From Bombardia bombarda (lineage: Eukaryota > Ascomycota > Sordariomycetes > Sordariales > Lasiosphaeriaceae), in contig JAULSR010000005.1 in NCBI GenBank assembly GCA_030512295.1, forward strand, positions 2,480,001 through 2,544,000: DNA of 64,000 nucleotides, given 5' to 3'. Both the position numbers and the translations under genes were made by a program. Of this stretch, positions 1 to 13,297 are shown one piece after another. The number at the start of each line of letters is the position of its first letter. Position 1 is the first letter of the stretch. The notes under the pieces were generated by a model. The model was not told the DNA's origin, did not search any database, and saw only the letters and a list, made by a program, of their open reading frames with translations.

Positions 1-2933
1 TCTGCTTCCCGTTGTCGTGAGCGTATACGTCTCAGCGTCGTAGGTAGCTACTGGCTCGGGATCGGCCAGGTCGCGAAGGCGGATCAGACCCTCAATGCCG
101 AAACGAGGCACCAAAACCACAAAGCCATTGCTGAAAATCTTCATGACGAAGCCGTCTTCTTCCGTAGCCTTGCCGCGCAATGCTTGCCCAACATAGTAGG
201 CAATGCTCGCGCGTCCTGCCAGCTGCGCGTTGCGATGGCGCACATTGATGTTCTTGCAAACAGCTTCGAGGCGACCACGGCTGCGCACGCTCGGGTCGAC
301 GATCTCGTACTCGATCGCAGCCGCGAGCTGGCGATGGGCGACCAGATCCGCATAGCGACGAATGGGCGACGTGAAATGCGTGTAGATCTCGCTAGCCAGT
401 CCGTAATGACGAAACTCGGGATACGACTGGGTGCCCGAGCAAAAGTACTCGGCTGACATCATGCACCGGGTAGCCATGATTCGGATCAGCGTGTTGAAGA
501 AGGGCTCTTTGGGGTCGACGCATGCATCGAGGCTGTCGGCCAGCGCGCGCGACGACTCGACGCTCAGCTCGACACCCTTCTTGACCCGCAGCTGGTTTGA
601 GAGCTCATCGAAGTTGGTCTTGGGCGGGGCGGCGTGGCGCCGCAGGATGGCCGTCTGTGGGAAGGCATCGTAGATCTTGGCAGCAACACTAGTGTTGGCG
701 AGAAGCATGAATTCCTCAACCAGAGACATGGTATCCAGCAGCTCCTTGATCTTGACATCAATGGGATCCGATGTTTCCGACTCCATCTGCACCTTGACCT
801 CAGGCGAGGAAAGACTCAACGCACCAGCGTCCATTCTCTTGTGTTTCAACTTCTTGGACAAGGCAAGCAGCGTCCGAATGCTCCTGGTGAGCTCGTCTTG
901 TTGCGATGCATCGTTAACTCTTAGTTGTGCTTGCTCGTAGCTGAATGCCTCGCGGGACTTTATGACCGACTTTGTAAATCTCGCATTTACAATATCAGCG
1001 TTTGGATTCATCTCCCAAATGACTGAGAAAGCGTAGCGTTCGACATAGGGCTTGAGCGAGCAGAGATCGGTTCCAAGCAGCATGGGAAGCATGTCAATGC
1101 GCTTGTCAACCAGGTAAACGGTAGTGGCACGGATGCTGGCTTCAGCATCCATGGCGTTGCTCGGCTTCACAAAGTGGGAAACGTCGGCGATGTGGACACC
1201 GACCTCGATGTTGCCATTGGGAAGAGGCCGGGCGTGCAGGGCATCATCGATATCCTGGCAGCCGATAGGGTCTATACTGCAGATAAGAAGGTTCCGAAGA
1301 TCTTCGCGGTCTCTCCAGCCCGGATCATCGGTGCTCTCGGGCACTTTCCAGTCATGACCTTCCTTCGGTAGGCAATCCAAGACGGTCTTGGGAAAGGGTC
1401 GGTATTGAACATCATACTCCAACAAGAGGGCCTCCGTCTCTGCGGCTTTAGTCTCGAGCTCTCCAAGTGATCGGACGAAATGGCCTGTTGGGTGCCTCGA
1501 CCCACGGTCCCAGGAGTCGATGGTGACCAATATCCGCTTTCCAACCAGCTCGCCTACCTGCCTCGTGCGCAAGCGGATCTTTGGAATCTTCTTGTCCATG
1601 GGAATCACGAAAACGCTTTCTTGCTTCCGTCCCTGCTGTGCCGACTGGCTGACAGAAGACTGGTCGATATGACCAACATACTGTCGCCAATTCCGTTTGA
1701 TTACACCGACAACCTTTGCGGTCGGCTGAGCATGGCCTTCAGTGGTCTTGCTGTGTGTTCGTTTCACTTCCTCCTGTAGTGCCTTGCGCTCCTTCCCGGC
1801 CACAAAGTCATCACCGGCTTCAGCATCCGGGTTCTCGTTCTTGGTGATGTTGTCTTCCTCGATAACTTGGGTGGAGGGCTCCTTCCATTGGTCTTTGGGG
1901 AGAACCTCCACGACTACCACGTCGCCATCAACGGCGCGGTTGATATTCTCCCTGCCTAGGATCACCAAAGCCTTGGGAAAGGCAGGCACCCGTATTGAGC
2001 CCTCCAGGTAGTTGTACGGGGAGACGCTAAAGATGCCCTGATGGAGCAGGCCGGCTTTGACGCCAGTCATCATCTTGGAGACGGTAAAGTATTCGGGGTA
2101 GATGGGCTCGCCGAGGCGCTTATCCTTGGAGAGTTCGCCATCCTCCGACTCTGGGATCATATCAAGGAGACTTTCGCCGTCCTTGAGCTGTTTGACGTAT
2201 TCGACCAAGGAAAAGGCGGGGATGCCGTCCAGCTTCGCCTTCCGCAGGTTATCCCGATCGTTGCTCAGCATAACCACGGCGGGGGCCTGGCCTTTTGGCT
2301 GGGAGCGGGCCAGATGTTCGCCATACCACTTGGTGGCTTTCCGGACAGCGCGATCGTTGCGGTCATTGACCGTCTCGCCGTCGTCGCGGGCGATGTAGGT
2401 TTCGAGGCGGAACTCGTTGAAGAAGACGTAGAAACGCTTGTCCTCGCTCTTGGTCAGGCCGACGAGGCGGTTGTACAGCGGCAGCGAGCGGTTCCGCAGC
2501 TCCTCGAGAACAATCTGCAGGACGACAACATCGTAGAAGGCCGAGCTCTGCTCGAAGAGGTCCATGGCGTTGAGGAAGGCATTGGTATCGGGCACCAGGT
2601 AATGGCCCTGGGGGAACTGGCTGGTGCCGGCGGGGCGGTCCGAGAGGACAAAGGGGATGGCTATGTGTGTTTATTTTAGTTGGTAAGCTGTCTGGCGAGG
2701 GATAGAGAAGGGTGTTGTTGGGGGGGGTTTCTCTCACGTCGGCCGGCGGCATCCTTGGGTGCCGTCTTGAGACAGGCGCGACACAACTTGGAGGAGCAGG
2801 GAATGTCTTGGCGGAGGTAGACCTCGCGCACAATCTTCTGCACTTTGCCGCTCTTGGTTGACCGCACATAGACCTTGCTCGCAATGTTGGCCGCGAACGG
2901 GTCCGATTCCAGCGACCTCTTGATGCTGGCCAT
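1..2933 (-). CDS. dis3: Exosome 3'-5' exonuclease/endonuclease Dis3/Rrp44, 3' end cut by window edge
   Basis: Catalytic subunit of the RNA exosome, which processes and degrades rRNA, snoRNA and mRNA in nucleus and cytoplasm. Exons read on the minus strand: 2933-2738 and 2660-1, with a 77-bp intron (GTGAGA...ATAG). About 952 codons are visible; family length is near 1000, so only part of the C-terminal S1 domain is missing. The N-terminal CR3 cysteines are C46, C51 and C54 (yeast C47, C52, C55). The PIN endonuclease domain starts near residue 85, with the DTN motif at D90 and acidic residues near 118. Cold-shock domains follow. The RNB exonuclease domain carries QDIDDALH at about 534-541 and SPIRRYADL close to the left edge. 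The start lies in a good context (CAACATGGCC). Both nuclease sites look intact, so the product should be active. Identification is firm; only the C-terminus is unseen. Confidence 0.95.
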
Positions 2934-3530
2934 GTTGATATGCGTACCTTGGGTATTCGTCCTACGTCGTTCTGTAGGTTGCTTGCGACTCTGAAATTTT
3001 GGCGGAAGGTGCCGACCTAGGATGATGCAGAATAAAGTTGCGGCGCCACATCAGCCAATCAATATCCGCTATGCGCTAAGGTGAGCCTGCCAAACCCCCG
3101 TAGCGCGCGCCCTATCCAAGGTAAGGTACATACCTAGACTCGCTACACTAGCCGCTGCCGCAGTACCACGTCAACTCTGTGTGAAGGTGCCTGGTCGGGT
3201 GGGAATACCTAGGCGCACCTGCACACCACTCACTGCAAACTTGGTCCCAGGCACCAGGTGAGGGCTCCGAATGGGCCGGGCTCCCAATTAATCAGGTACT
3301 TGGTTCTTGGGTTGGGTAGGTGGAGTGGCACCGGCAGGCTTGTTAGATCTCGGGTGACGGGAGTGGTGATGATGGCTTGCTGCTTTGCTCTCTATTCACT
3401 CTGTGATTGGGTCTCAATATCGACGAATTCAGGCTAAATTCTGATTACTTACCACGGTACTGTGTATTGATTACTTTGGGTACCTAGTACAGTTATGATG
3501 AACGAGCCCGCAAATCGCCGGTCGACTAGT
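2934..3530 (-). promoter_or_regulatory. Upstream region of dis3
   Basis: Non-coding DNA directly upstream of the dis3 start. A CCAAT pentamer lies at 3055-3059 on the plus strand, about 120 bp from the start codon, and several copies of the CCTAG/GGTAC-type words common in this window occur between 3017 and 3310. No TATA box or other site could be fixed. The promoter role is inferred from position only. Confidence 0.3.
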
Positions 3531-6040
3531 GTCATTCGTTTTGAAGTCGAGGCGCGTCATCCGGGCAGCCACTGGCTATTCTGTCCATCATAACACAGAG
3601 CGAGCATCTCGACATCATCAAAGCTCTCTAAATTTATCTTGCACGCAGACCTTGTATCGGATAAGACTAAAGTTCCAAATGGAGCCGTGGAAGCACGGAC
3701 ATGGAAAAGAAAGCTACAAGACTACAGGTACGTAAATGAGGGTGTTGCGCTGCTTAATCGCGAATTAATACCATTCCTGGATCATATGATCTGCGGTAGA
3801 TTTCAACCGGGCATTTTGGCAGATTGCAACCCTTGCTCGCTTCCGCTGCAGTCGGATCTTGGGCGCAAGTCTGGGGAGATGCGGCGGCGCGCGCTGGTGG
3901 TCACTGAAAGGGGACAGACACAGCAGGTCTACACGGCTCCGTAGAGGGTGAGAGGGGGGCTCTCAGAAGGAGGAGGGGGAGGCATCTGCTGCTCCCCGGC
4001 CGGCCACTATCGCTATTGTTCCAGGTTTGACAAGGGCCTCAGGGCGTGAGCCGGACATTGAGACCTAGCACGGGGGGTTTTTAGTGTATTGTGTACCGCC
4101 CACGCCCCTCCCCGCTCCCCACAGAAAGGAGACCACTCGAGGAGACCACTCCCACCTGCCGCTGCCAAGGTCTTCCTCCGCTTCTCCTGCTGCGCCAAAA
4201 ATAGCTAAGAGACAGGCCTGTCTGGAGGACCACCTTGAATGACAACCCACTTGCTCGAGGCAGATAAGATAAGATGCCGAAGCGACCGGCGGCGGGCGGG
4301 AAACAAGGGTACCTTAAGGTAGTGTACAGGAAAGCCCCATCTCCATGTCTCTTTTCTTTTTTTAATATTAGTTCATCGCCGTGATTGCACTTTGTTTGGC
4401 AGACACCCGTCACGGTCCATGGAATGGTGAGCCGCTCTGCGCAACGCTCAAGGACTGGCCGCATTGTTAATATCCCCATGCATAGGGGCCCGCCAATCCC
4501 AGCGTCTTCTCGAAGCCCGCACCAAGAGGGCTGAAGATGCAACCTGCAAGCGAGCACTCCCCTCGTTCGGCCACCCGCCGCTGGAGCGAAAAGAAGCAAC
4601 GAACTATGACATAGATTACCGAATCGGGAAAAGGAGGAAGGAAAAAAGAAAGCACATAGTACTAAATACAAGGTGTCAATCAATAATTGACGCTGACGGC
4701 CCGACGACCTCCAGAGATGATGCAGCGTCTCTCTCGCTCAGATGATTCGAAGACCCCAAAGGGCTTCGCATAAACACGACTTGATGACTGCAGCCACTTG
4801 AGCTAAGACGGATAAGACAAGCAAGCACACAACAATGCTCCTCTATTGTATTGTCCGCGTGTATGAGGCCCGAATGACGAGACAATAGACACGTCTTTCG
4901 TTCCCAGTTGTTAGCGTTGTTTCACCCGCAAACTTGCACCAAAGGTAAAATGCCGAGTACAACCCATCCAAGTATGAGAGATGGCTCGATGGGCATGCTG
5001 GGCATCCTGCTTGCTCTCATCATGCCCTTGTCCATGCCTTGGATCTTGTTTGCCAGGTGCTATGGTGTCTCACGCTCAACACACTGGCGGCCAGCAGACC
5101 AGCAACCCAGGTCGCAGATTGGCCGCGTGTCTGAAAGAGCCATGCACATAATACGTCCGGGGCAAGGAGTAATGAGTAGTAGCATTGGGACTTTTCAGCA
5201 CTTTCTTGGCTCGACGGTAACGCTGCCTCATTGCTGATCGTAAACAACCTACCTAGGTACGAACGTTCCGTGCTTCATACTCGAGCTCCAGCCAAGATAC
5301 CGAACCGAACATTTTCACCTGCTATGCATACACAGCCTTTTGACATTTGGTCGTTTCTCGGGCCCTGTGTAGTCGCAGATACCACCAGCCACGCCCGCCC
5401 GGCTTGTATGCTAACGCACAATGTTATTGATGACTGCCTGGTTCGGAATTATGCGACTGAAGTGGTGTCGACCTGCGGATGACTTACATGGTGCCAAAAA
5501 GGAAAACAACTGCAGGAAATTAGTACCTTCCATGTAGACCAAACACTACGCTAGAATCGGAGTGGTGGAGCGGGGCCGAAAAGCTTCGTCCTTCTCGCAA
5601 CATGGGCGCAGACAAAACAAAAAGGAGAAGCGAACAGATGCACGAGCGGGAAACAGGGGCCTCCCGCTCCAAGGTGTTGCAGCGACAGCAGCTGCAAAAG
5701 CAACGAGACACCAGCAACATGATGGCGGTCGCCAATGGCGGCCAGCTAGGAAGAGGGTAGGGGTGAGGGGTGTAGTTCCCCCGGGGAAGATCGTGAAAAA
5801 ATATGGAGCTGCTGCCCTTGTTAGAGGTTGCAGATGGTCAACGTAAGCGGCGGCCTGTGGCATCCCATCAGTCCTGGCGACGTGATGATGAGGGTGTGCG
5901 TGTGTATGTGTGTGTGCTCCGCCTGGCAGGTCCCGTAGCCGGCACCTGCCCCAGATCGTGGGCATCCTTGATCTTTCTTCCCTCGAAGAATATAATGCGC
6001 CACAGTCGGACTCGGGGCTGGGAGGATAAGGTTGACAACC

Positions 6041-6066
6041 CACACACACACACACACACACACACA
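6041..6066. repeat. (CA)13 microsatellite
   Basis: Thirteen uninterrupted CA dinucleotides in gene-poor region 1. Confidence 0.95.
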
Positions 6067-9000
6067 CCGGGCGCTATAACACATTAGTGATAATAAGAAG
6101 TGTATCTCAACTCATAGATATCGGGCGTCCTGATCCAGCGCCTTGCATCTCAAGCCACAAACAGGGTAGGGAGAGAAAGCAGCTTGGCCCAGCCCCCATC
6201 AAAAACTCGGAGTCATCCCCAGTGCCTTTCTCGCATCAGCAAAAGAGGCCGAGGAACAACGAGGTACGCTCCTAAAGGAAAAGAACTGGGGCGCCAGGGA
6301 GACCCCAACTTTGACGACGAGGTGTGTCGTCAACTCATGCTTCATGATTTGCAGGCCGCGGTCTGTGTGTCAGCTGGGCTTGCCGCTGTTGCAGCAGAGA
6401 AAGCCAATAAGCATGTGCAGGTGCAATGCCAAGTCCAACCGCAGCTAATCGCTTTGCACCCCTGCCCATGCTCCCCCCTGGTCCTGGCCGTCTTCCTCTC
6501 GGCCCTCCCTCATGACGGACGGTCGACAACCATCCTAGCTCCTCTCCCACGCTTCTCACCACCACTACTACCACACATCTACCACCACCCCTCCTTTTCG
6601 ATTCGCGCCGCCCTCGCCCACACCATCATGTCGCTGTCTCTCCCCGGACTTTTGGACCACTGCAGCATATTGATTGCGCTCTGGACTCTTTCAAAGGCAT
6701 GAAACACGCACGCATGCCACATGGCGTAGACTTGCTGCTTGCCTGTCCAAATCTCCGAGGCCTGATGGTTCGAAATGAGTATGTAGTCAACGAAACTGGA
6801 CCGCCTCGGATGCAATTATTGCACATACTCGGCTTGGGGACCGAGAGGGACGGACCAAAGTCGGCCACCAGTTCCCGTTTCTGGCCATTTCTTGGAAAAA
6901 GGACGATATTGCCCAGGCAGCCGGCGTGGATGTGAAACAGTCTATCGTATGTATGTATCTCGGCATCTCCATCAAAAAGAAATACCCCCCACTCCGACCA
7001 CAGGTGCCCTTGCTGCTGCGAGGAAGGGCATCCAACCAGATATCCTGATTTGCCATCCAAATGTGGACTCCTGCCCTCCCGGTTCATCTTCGTAATATCT
7101 CAGTTCCATCCATCCGCGGCCCGCTCAGATCAGGTTAACGACGGCAAAACGGTTTATTCGAGTCTCAAAAAGTTGTGGCGCCCTTATCTCTGGGATGCTC
7201 TCGGATGGGCCAGCCAATCGACACGCCCCAAGGAAGCCGGTGAAGCGTATAACCATGGGGGTTTTGTCAGCAGCCTCGTCGGCGCGCGGCGCGCAACACC
7301 TCTTTGGGACGCACTGAATTAAGGTCACATATGGGGAAAAGACCGTAAATGGCAGTTACACCGAGAGCTGAGTGGTTTCAGGACGAGAACTGCGGTACGA
7401 ATAGTAGCCTTCTATCGACTTTTCTTGCGTTCTGAAGGTATCCCACAGCGTAGATGGGTGTAACCATGTCGGTTCTGCACCAAGAACGCGCATTGAAAGA
7501 CGTCGTTTGGGTGCCGCGTCCCAGGGAGCGAGACAGGCCCAAGGATGCCTAGAGGCGGGCAGGATGGCTGATGAGACCCGCTGCCAGCAGTGCAGATGGA
7601 CACACAAAAGACAGCTCGCAAAGTCAAACTTGGCTGCAGGATAAGCGCATGCTGCGTTCGATGCGAGGAGCGAACTCTTGTGTTACCATTGTCCGTTTTG
7701 ATCATGTAATGTAATTAGCTCTTGTCAGATTGCCGTGGGCATGACTGTGACCACTCATGTGATCTTTGGTGCAGACCAGCCCGATGGAAGCAACTGATCA
7801 TGACAAGAGGGCGGAACCAAGCGGAACCAAGAATGGCGCTCAGCCTAGTTCCCCTAGCCGAAACGCAGGAGGCGGGTGAGCCAGTGACGACAAGAGGGGA
7901 GCTTCACCGGTGGTGCGAATCGGTGCTGAGTGCTGACGGGCTGGGCGACTTCCCGAAGAAGGTGGCCGCAGGTTACCCAGACTGTGCTCGGCCCCAAGGT
8001 TTTTGATCTGGACGAGATGCGCCCCGTTGGTCAATAGCCCCGAGATTTCGTCAGACATGACAAACGAAGAGATCAGACAGACAGATATGCGGCAGACAAC
8101 AAGAGGCGACGAAGCGAAGGCGAGCGAGGAAGAAGCGGGATACGTGGAGAGTTGACTGCAGGCTGACCCCTAACTCCATGTTCGATACGAAGTACCCCAG
8201 AGCAGAGTCTGGCACGGCTATCCGGGACGGCTCCCAATTGAACTCGACAAGGCGTTTCGCCTGTCCTGGCCGCCTCGCTCGCCGCAAGTCCGATGCAAGA
8301 CGCTGGCGAACGGCGATGGCGCCGGAGGCCAATGACAAAAGCAAGCCAGAGGTCAGCTCATGTCATCTGCCAGCCAGCCAGCCTGGCCTGGTCGCGTTTC
8401 GTCGCTGCACTTGTTTCGCGTCGTTGGAACGTAGCATCGTAATAATAATCGATGCTTCTCCGTCGCGTCTATGTCCATGTCTATGTCCTTGCTCTCGCGT
8501 TTTGTATTCTGCCGTCAGTCAGAAGACTCGATGTGCTATCAGATATCAGAAAGCTAGGGCATAAACTTGGTCCATGGGGATACGGAAAGTACCAGGAGGG
8601 TACGGGTTGCGTCGTGTAAACAGACATGGCGTATGTCTAGCGTAGGTAATCAAATGACACAGAGACAGGGTTCCAGACAAGATCCCAGACTGGGAATCGC
8701 GGGGTGGAGCTAGCATTACAGTAGCGTCCTTGTGCTAGCGCGCGACTACTGCAAGCCAGCTGATTGGGCCGCAGGTCAGTGCAGAATGCATTGTGCACAG
8801 GCAGGTGCCATGGTCGTGGACGGGGTTTATCAGCCACAGTGTGAGGTCGACTTCCATGACCTTGGCAGACTTTCTTGGTTCGGGTCCCCATGTTCAAGGT
8901 GGGGAGAAAATGCCCATCTCCCACGATATCCTACTCTGCCTTAACCAGCAATAGACTAGCGTACGATGTCTCTGTCGAGCAATCTACAGCATCAAAAGTA

Positions 9001-9155
9001 CCTGACTGGAAAGGGGGGGATGAGACGAAGTGTCCGCGAGCCGTGATGTACGTTGTTTTAGTGCTGGGCGGCACCTTCCCGAACAACACAAGACAAAGAC
9101 GCACCACGCACAAAACTGCACCACAGATCTTCCACCATGTGGTTGCTGCTTAAGC

Positions 9156-9185
9156 GCGTGTGTGTGCGTGTGTGTGCGTGTGTGT
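9156..9185. repeat. Three tandem copies of GCGTGTGTGT
   Basis: A 10-bp unit repeated three times without change in gene-poor region 1. It is a compound (GT)n-type simple repeat able to alternate purine and pyrimidine (Z-DNA-like). Confidence 0.9.
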
Positions 9186-12180
9186 GCTGGTAGTCCTCGC
9201 GGGGAGCACCACCCGCGTCTTGCATTGCACTACAATACCATCGCACACATGGTTGAATATTTAGACGCGCTCCCGCGATCGACAACGGGGCAGCACATGG
9301 ATTACGGGCCCAGGTCGGGGCTCCGGCCACAGTCGGCAGGTCGAACAAGGTCCAACATGGGAAGGGAGAAAACCGCGTGCAAAGCTGGCTTGTTTGGGCA
9401 GGTCACCCCGTCCCAGCCGTCTGTCCGCGAGCCTTGCATGACCAGATTGCGAATCAGCAGCAACATGCATCGTGTGCCGACTGTCGAGGGAGCGAGCCAA
9501 CAGATGGTTTCATGCTGTGCTACCAGAAAGCATGGAACCAGTCAAAGTCAATCCAGCCTTGTGTCTCTGCTTTTGCTGTACCGATAAAATCGATGATGAT
9601 TACTACAAGTTTGGTGATGACCTATGAAAAAAAAAAACAAGGGGAAAAAGGCTAACTATTGGCACTCGGTACATTGCATATTTAGGCTAGTCTGGTGGGT
9701 ATCTAGGTATCTGCCGTCCCGTCTCCAAATCGTCCTGTTTCTGCCTGGACGACCGACATCCATCACAAACTGGCGCAATCCGAAGCTCCGGCCTCCCGCG
9801 AATATTTCCATGTTTCTTCTTTTCTTTCCCATCTGCCCCCCACACGCAAGTAATTTCACAAACAGACAAGCTCGCAAAGCAACTACGCTTAGTCCACAGC
9901 ACTCGCACTATTCGTACCTTAGCGGTGCACCTGAGCATTTCGCTGACACTGACGCGTCTGTTTAGGTGGCTTCAAACAGCATTGAGCTATTCGCATGGAC
10001 CTGGGTATGTAGAAGGCGCGTCGAGATTTCGGGCAAAAGTGCTGGGCGACAACCTGATGAGTATTTTACTGGTTCGATGTGCCCTGCCTCGAGTCTGCTT
10101 CCGGAACCCTCCACAAAATGCCCCGAATCTATGCCGCTATTGCCGGATTCGTACGTCTCCGTGTTTCTGTACGTGAAGTACGAAGTACGTAGTGTACATA
10201 CGCAGCCGACCTCGAGGATTTGGCCTCAAGGCGCCATGATCATCGAACCCCTTCCCTCGATTCAGTAATTCAGCCCATTATTACTACCACAGCATATCGC
10301 CACGGCTGTGCTGCGAGGTCGGTACGGAGTAACTACGGATACACACAGACAGGTCAGACACTTGAGAACGGGGCCTTGAGTGCGTCGAGTGCGCCTGTGG
10401 CTTTTCCCGGGGTCTATTGTTCAGGGTTCATTTGGCTTGCGCCGCAATCTGTACGACTTCAACCCTGAATCCGTGCCGTATAGCTGCTGCGACGCCCGAC
10501 AAATGCGACTTTCATCCTTTGAGCGGATCCCAAAGGCTAGGAAAGACTCACACTTCCTAACCCCGAGAGCCCATAAGCTGGACCCAGTATTACTACGAGG
10601 TACTGGAATTCCATCACGACATCGGGCTACCTCCCGCAGATCTGCACAGCAGCGCGTTTAAAAACTGAGCTCGAACATCATTTTCTCAACAGCTACACAA
10701 ATCAGCCAGCCAGCCCTTGGTTTTATTCCTACCTGGTAAAGGCTTCCCAGGTTGTTCAAATGCAAAGTTATCTCGCCAAGATACGACTGTCCCTCGGTAT
10801 TTGACCGTCTCAGTCTCCATAGACGATATACAGCGGTAACTTAATTGTGCCAGGAACCTTGCATTCCAATATCGAAGCAGGGCCAAGCAGGCTACGCATA
10901 CGCAGTCTCTCGAACCAGCTTAGCCTCTTTCCCACAGGAGCTCACAGACCATCGAGTTTCGCCCGCACATACACAGTAGTAATCGTGCTCTTATTCCCTG
11001 TCGGCTTCGGATCCTTGATCCTTGCTCTTTCTTTTTTGCTGGCACCCCCAAGCAAGGCGTGCGATTTCTCCTCGATGATTGCTTGTGTCCGAGTCTGCGG
11101 GTATTATCATCCTTCGTATGTCGCTCATGGCGGAGCGGGCGAAGTTATCTTTCGGTCTCCTGCGACTGCGGGAATCTCGAAAAGTCGGGCTGGGCATGGG
11201 ATACTTGGTACTTTAACTCAGGTACTCTCGCGACGAACTGGCGGGTATGATTTGGACGCCAGGACGCGTAGAAGTTTCCATGTCGCGACCCCTCCACACC
11301 CACCAAAACGCGACAGCCAGGTGCAACATAGCTCGCTCGGTACGTATCTAACAAGGTGCTGTACTGTGGGAGTAGTTATGGTCAAGCAGTAGAGTAGGTG
11401 AGGTAGCTTCCATGGTTCCCGTTGGTGGCAGCATGTAGGTTGCTACAGTATAACTGCCCACACCGAGTTGTAAGATCCATGGAAGCCCCGTCCCATCATC
11501 TAGGGAGCCGTTCCGCCCACCCCCCGTTCCTCTCACGCCTCCCGCATAGACCCGTAGGCCACTCACTACCCTTAGCTACTGTACATACGTAACACAAAAC
11601 AGATTCCGCACTGCGGTACCACAGTACTGTGTACATAGCAAGTAGCAAACAGCAGGGCCAGGCATGAGCATGGACATGGGACATGGGAGGCAAGCAGCAC
11701 GACACCGCATCTGGGCATCTAAACCGGGAGCATAAACCGGGAGCAGGGACTGGCTCTATCTCTGACTATCACCACATTGAGTCGACATGGTATGTACAAA
11801 GTAGTCTACATACGTATTGTTATTAATTGGCAGACTGTTAGTTGAAAGACCAGAGTTGTGCCGCTAACTGACCTCCTTCGACAAGTCGTATAATAAACTC
11901 ACGCCTCATAATCGGCACCGGCGTCGGCGTCGGCACCAGGACAGTCAAATGACACCGAGTTGCCACTGTCGTTGGTTGTTGCCGTTGCCTGCTTTGAAAT
12001 ACGTCACGGTATTGTCGGGAACAATGATTGCATCGCATTCGCATCCGCATCGCATAACAAAGGAAGAAAGCGAAAGCGCAGGCAGACATGCCCTACTGTT
12101 GTTCGTAAGTACCTAGGTAGCTTCTCGGTGAAATGCTTGTCGAATAAGGAAAGGGCAGTGTCAGTCATCAAGCCTCCGCA

Positions 12181-13297
12181 CTGCCAACTTTGACCCAGTT
12201 CGACGTCCCCGGTCGAACGCCCCCAACCCCAAACTTCTTCCCGCCCATCCCCATCCTCATCCCCATCCCTCCCTCCCCATCTGTCTGCAGTGGTCACACA
12301 CACTTTCTCACGCACCTTTCCTTCCTCCCCATACAATCTGATATTATACACAATGCAAGAAGCTGGGGTTTCTGGGATCTAGATGTCTGCCCGCCACACG
12401 CCCGCACGTACAATAAAGGCTCCCCTGTCTGATTCTACTTGAAGTTGCCACAGCCCGCCTGTGTATCCAGCGAGCCAGCTTTGATCCTGGCCAGCAGCGC
12501 GACGGCTATCGATAAACAATATCATCTACAATCGTGCTTCCATTCATTCGTCTTGGCTCGACAGTGACTGAACCTACCCCTCCCCATCCCCCCTGCCCCC
12601 ACCCCTTCGCCCCTCTCCTTCCCTCCCCCTGCTTGGCCTCCCACCCCCCTAGCAGCATACTTGGCAAGTACCCCAGTAGGTATACACACACTACCTACTG
12701 TGGACTGCGAGGTACCTCGCTGAGGTTTCCCTTCCCCGCCCGTCCCTCCCAGCCCCACCTATTGGTACGTACAGAGGTACCTAGCAGCAGCAGCAGCCGA
12801 GTCCCCCCGCGTGTGCGTCTGCGCTCTGCCCTGCGCTGCAGCCCAGTGCGCGCGACGCAGGCCGCGCTCTCTGCACAGCAGCAAAGCAGCAGCACGACGA
12901 CACAGTGCAGTACATGGGCGCGCGCCATACGCAGCGCGCGAGATCCCCCGTGTCGTCCCCGTGCCGTCGCAAAGAAGAACCTTAGGTCCCAAGTTAGGGG
13001 CTCGAGGGCTGGAGGAGGAAAAGCACGCATCCACCCGCCTGCTTTCCCATACTTTTTTTTATACTTTTACCTTTCATTCGACAACCCCATTTCCGGAGCA
13101 GCCCTGGATTTGCGCCAACCATATGCACGAACATTCCTGCCTGCATCAACCAGCGTGTGCATTCCAGATCCAAATCAAAGCTTGAACCCATTCGGTTGTG
13201 TCCCCCCCCCCTCCCCGATCCCCTTCTGGGCCAACCCAACTATATCAAGACACGTCGTTTCGCAGACCCGTTGACGTGGTCGCCGTCGCCTGCGCTC
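12181..13297 (+). promoter_or_regulatory. Upstream and probable leader region of rsc7
   Basis: The plus strand is rich in C and T, with tracts near 12215-12285 and 12570-12660 of the kind often found just upstream of transcription starts in filamentous fungi. Open frames here are low complexity (Pro, Ser, Arg-rich), overlap on both strands and match nothing. I read this as promoter plus 5' leader of rsc7. The transcription start is not determinable. Confidence 0.4.

Larger units (their letters stand above)
3531..12180. other. Gene-poor region 1, no supportable gene
   Basis: About 8.6 kb with no reading frame that resembles a known protein, and no chain of plausible exons that I could join. 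The longest open frames are about 180-200 codons, overlap frames on the other strand and are of low complexity. The region has simple repeats, many ACCTAGGT-type palindromic words and mixed base composition, without terminal repeats, transposase remains or obvious RIP. It may hold long leaders, non-coding transcripts or distant regulatory DNA, none of which sequence alone shows. Confidence 0.5.

Noticed and set aside
2041..2679. 212-codon open frame on the plus strand
   Set aside because: It lies opposite the PIN and cold-shock region of dis3, which is conserved on the minus strand.
4081..4683. 200-codon open frame on the minus strand in gene-poor region 1
   Set aside because: No motif, no conserved block, and composition like the surrounding non-coding DNA.
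10847..11392. 181-codon open frame with one hydrophobic segment
   Set aside because: A single hydrophobic stretch is not evidence of a gene; the rest is arginine- and serine-rich noise with no domain.
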